NCBI GenBank assembly: GCA_023267115.1 | Contig: JAHFNV010000012.1 | Span: forward strand, 1 to 12,983 | Length of the DNA: 12,983 bases | Direction: 5' to 3' | Source of the DNA: Candidatus Nomurabacteria bacterium | Lineage (GTDB): Bacteria > Patescibacteriota > Minisyncoccia > Phycocordibacterales > UBA9973 | Part shown: positions 12,111 to 12,983 of the stretch, one piece after another | Layout: every line of letters begins with the position of its first letter | Position numbering within the stretch: the first letter of the stretch is position 1 | Program-made: the position numbers and the translations under genes | Notes under the pieces: generated by a model | Database searches by the model: none | Told to the model about the DNA's origin: nothing | What the model saw: the letters and a program-made list of their open reading frames with translations, nothing else

Positions 12111-12983
12111 TTAAATCCTAAAAACTCGCTTGGCATTGACGACAATGGCTTCGGCAACTTCGGGTTCCGGCAGATTTTTAATTTCTGCGATTCTTTTTAC
12201 GACTTCACTCACATATATGGGTTCGTTGCGCTTGCCGCGATACGGCACCGGAGAAACATATGGGCAATCTGTCTCCGACATAATCATATTAAGTGGAGTG
12301 TTCCTGATAACTTCATCATAATCATGGGTGAAGGTTATTACTCCCGTAAAAGAAAGAGTGAAACCAAAATCTAAAAAGGCTTTTGCTTCTTCCCAGTTGC
12401 CGGCAAAAAAATGCACGTCCCCCGCCGCCTGCATTGCTTGAGCAGGCATGGCGGGCAGGCCCTTTAATTTTAAATGCTTTTTCAATAAATCTAGAGCATC
12501 CATGTAAGCACTTCGTGTTTTATCTTTAGGATTATTTCTAATGTGCAACATTAATGGTTTATTAAATTCATTTACTAATTCTATTTGCTCCATAAAAGCT
12601 TCTTTTTGTTTTGCAATAGATTCTTGGTCGCATCTGTAATAATCCAAGCCACATTCCCCTATTCCGACAACTTTAGGATTTTTCAAGAGTGCTCGATAGG
12701 CATTTTTATCAAAAACTTCTCCGCGCGAAGTGAACTCTTGGCCACCAATGCCCAATTCTTTTTCATCGTGATATGAAGCGCCAGTGTGAATGGGATGCAA
12801 ACCAATAATGGCATACACGCCTTCTTTGTATTTATTCGCCAATTCAACTGCCTTCCTTGAAGTATCTATTTGCGTACCAACATTTATTATCCAGGTGTCA
12901 TTCTCTAGCGTGCGCCCGATAACTTCATCCCTATCAGCATCAAAGGCCTTAAAATTAACATGCGCATGGATATCTATGTATTT
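12111..12983 (-). CDS. tatD: TatD-family metal-dependent hydrolase (extreme N-terminus beyond window)
   Basis: 290 residues are visible; the frame enters from the right edge at KYIDIHAHVN, so only the start codon and a few residues are missing. TIM-barrel two-metal hydrolase; family members act as 3'-5' DNA/RNA exonucleases or deoxyribonucleases. Metal and catalytic residues are present: HxH in DIHAHVN, E in GIGECGLDYY, H in LMLHIR, H in VHFFAGNWEEA and D in MSETDCPYVSP. E. coli TatD is 260 residues. Part of the excess is a 14-residue insertion (GLPAMPAQAMQAAG) before VHFF, encoded by a GC-rich palindrome. Ends with a strong terminator; single-gene unit as far as seen. Confidence 0.93.
   Translation of the reverse strand, partial: KYIDIHAHVNFKAFDADRDEVIGRTLENDTWIINVGTQIDTSRKAVELANKYKEGVYAIIGLHPIHTGASYHDEKELGIGGQEFTSRGEVFDKNAYRALLKNPKVVGIGECGLDYYRCDQESIAKQKEAFMEQIELVNEFNKPLMLHIRNNPKDKTRSAYMDALDLLKKHLKLKGLPAMPAQAMQAAGDVHFFAGNWEEAKAFLDFGFTLSFTGVITFTHDYDEVIRNTPLNMIMSETDCPYVSPVPYRGKRNEPIYVSEVVKRIAEIKNLPEPEVAEAIVVNAKRVFRI
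12420..12461 (-). repeat. 42-bp GC-rich palindromic insertion translated in frame within tatD
   Basis: CCCGCC-GCCTGC (12421-12432), a 9-base loop, then GCAGGC-at-GGCGGG (12442-12455): two 6-bp stems with a 2-base bulge. It is about 70% GC inside a gene that is otherwise clearly AT-rich. Its 14 codons encode GLPAMPAQAMQAAG exactly where TatD homologues join the preceding helix to the VHFF/MHCF strand. Confidence 0.65.

Noticed and set aside
12044..12157. Longer rpsF start
   Set aside because: It runs through the tatD terminator and the rpsF promoter and into tatD; the extra residues do not look like S6.
1..12983. tRNA, rRNA, CRISPR arrays, insertion sequences or prophage genes
   Set aside because: I saw no cloverleaf with anticodon arm, no rRNA segments, no regular repeat-spacer array and no transposase, integrase or phage structural gene; a tRNAscan or Infernal run would settle RNA genes.

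Overview
The window looks like a piece of a small, AT-rich genome of the Candidate Phyla Radiation (Patescibacteria), most likely Parcubacteria. Four things point there: the order rpsF-ssb-rpsR with no rplI after it; an EF-P whose tip loop is not the usual lysine loop; ftsK and recA separated by a small membrane-anchored Ig-like protein; and a large modular surface protein with a peptidoglycan-binding head. This lineage call is inferred from gene content and protein style; no tree was built. The standard code fits, since every gene ends at an ordinary stop and no gene needs a reassigned TGA.

Layout. (1) 1-2338, minus: N-terminal 779 residues of an exported, repeat-built surface protein that runs off the left edge. 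(2) 2339-2948: 610 bp without a gene, rich in hairpins, with a candidate promoter, a DnaA-box match and a long structured leader for the surface gene. (3) 2949-3743, minus: a winged-helix protein with a promoter and palindrome at its own start codon. (4) 3892-7541, plus: ftsK, a small TM/Ig-like protein and recA, probably one operon with a perfect 15-bp hairpin after ftsK. (5) 7553-7640: a large hairpin element, then efp (7675-8253) and a class I methyltransferase (8316-9083). (6) 9124-9600, minus: a two-gene toxin-antitoxin unit converging on the methyltransferase through a shared terminator-like hairpin. (7) 9788-10819, plus: a eukaryote-type (GSII) glutamine synthetase with its own promoter and a structured 5' leader. 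(8) 10842-12043, minus: rpsR, ssb and rpsF, transcribed as rpsF-ssb-rpsR. (9) 12111-12983, minus: a TatD-family metal hydrolase missing only its first few residues.

How the parts work together. The right half carries housekeeping information processing (S6, SSB, S18, TatD, RecA, FtsK, EF-P). The left half is envelope and regulation. The clearest genome-wide style is transcriptional: five genes carry TGCTANNAT exactly 6 or 7 bases before the start codon, and a sixth carries TATAAT 6 bases before it. This predicts leaderless mRNAs, and Shine-Dalgarno sequences are almost absent. The pattern also fixes several true starts that differ from the longest reading frame.

The most unusual items are: the leaderless promoter module; a 42-bp GC-rich palindromic insertion translated in frame inside tatD; the 14 copies of TGTCC/GGACA within and just before the winged-helix gene; the non-lysine EF-P tip; and a 14-bp palindrome over the antitoxin start codon.
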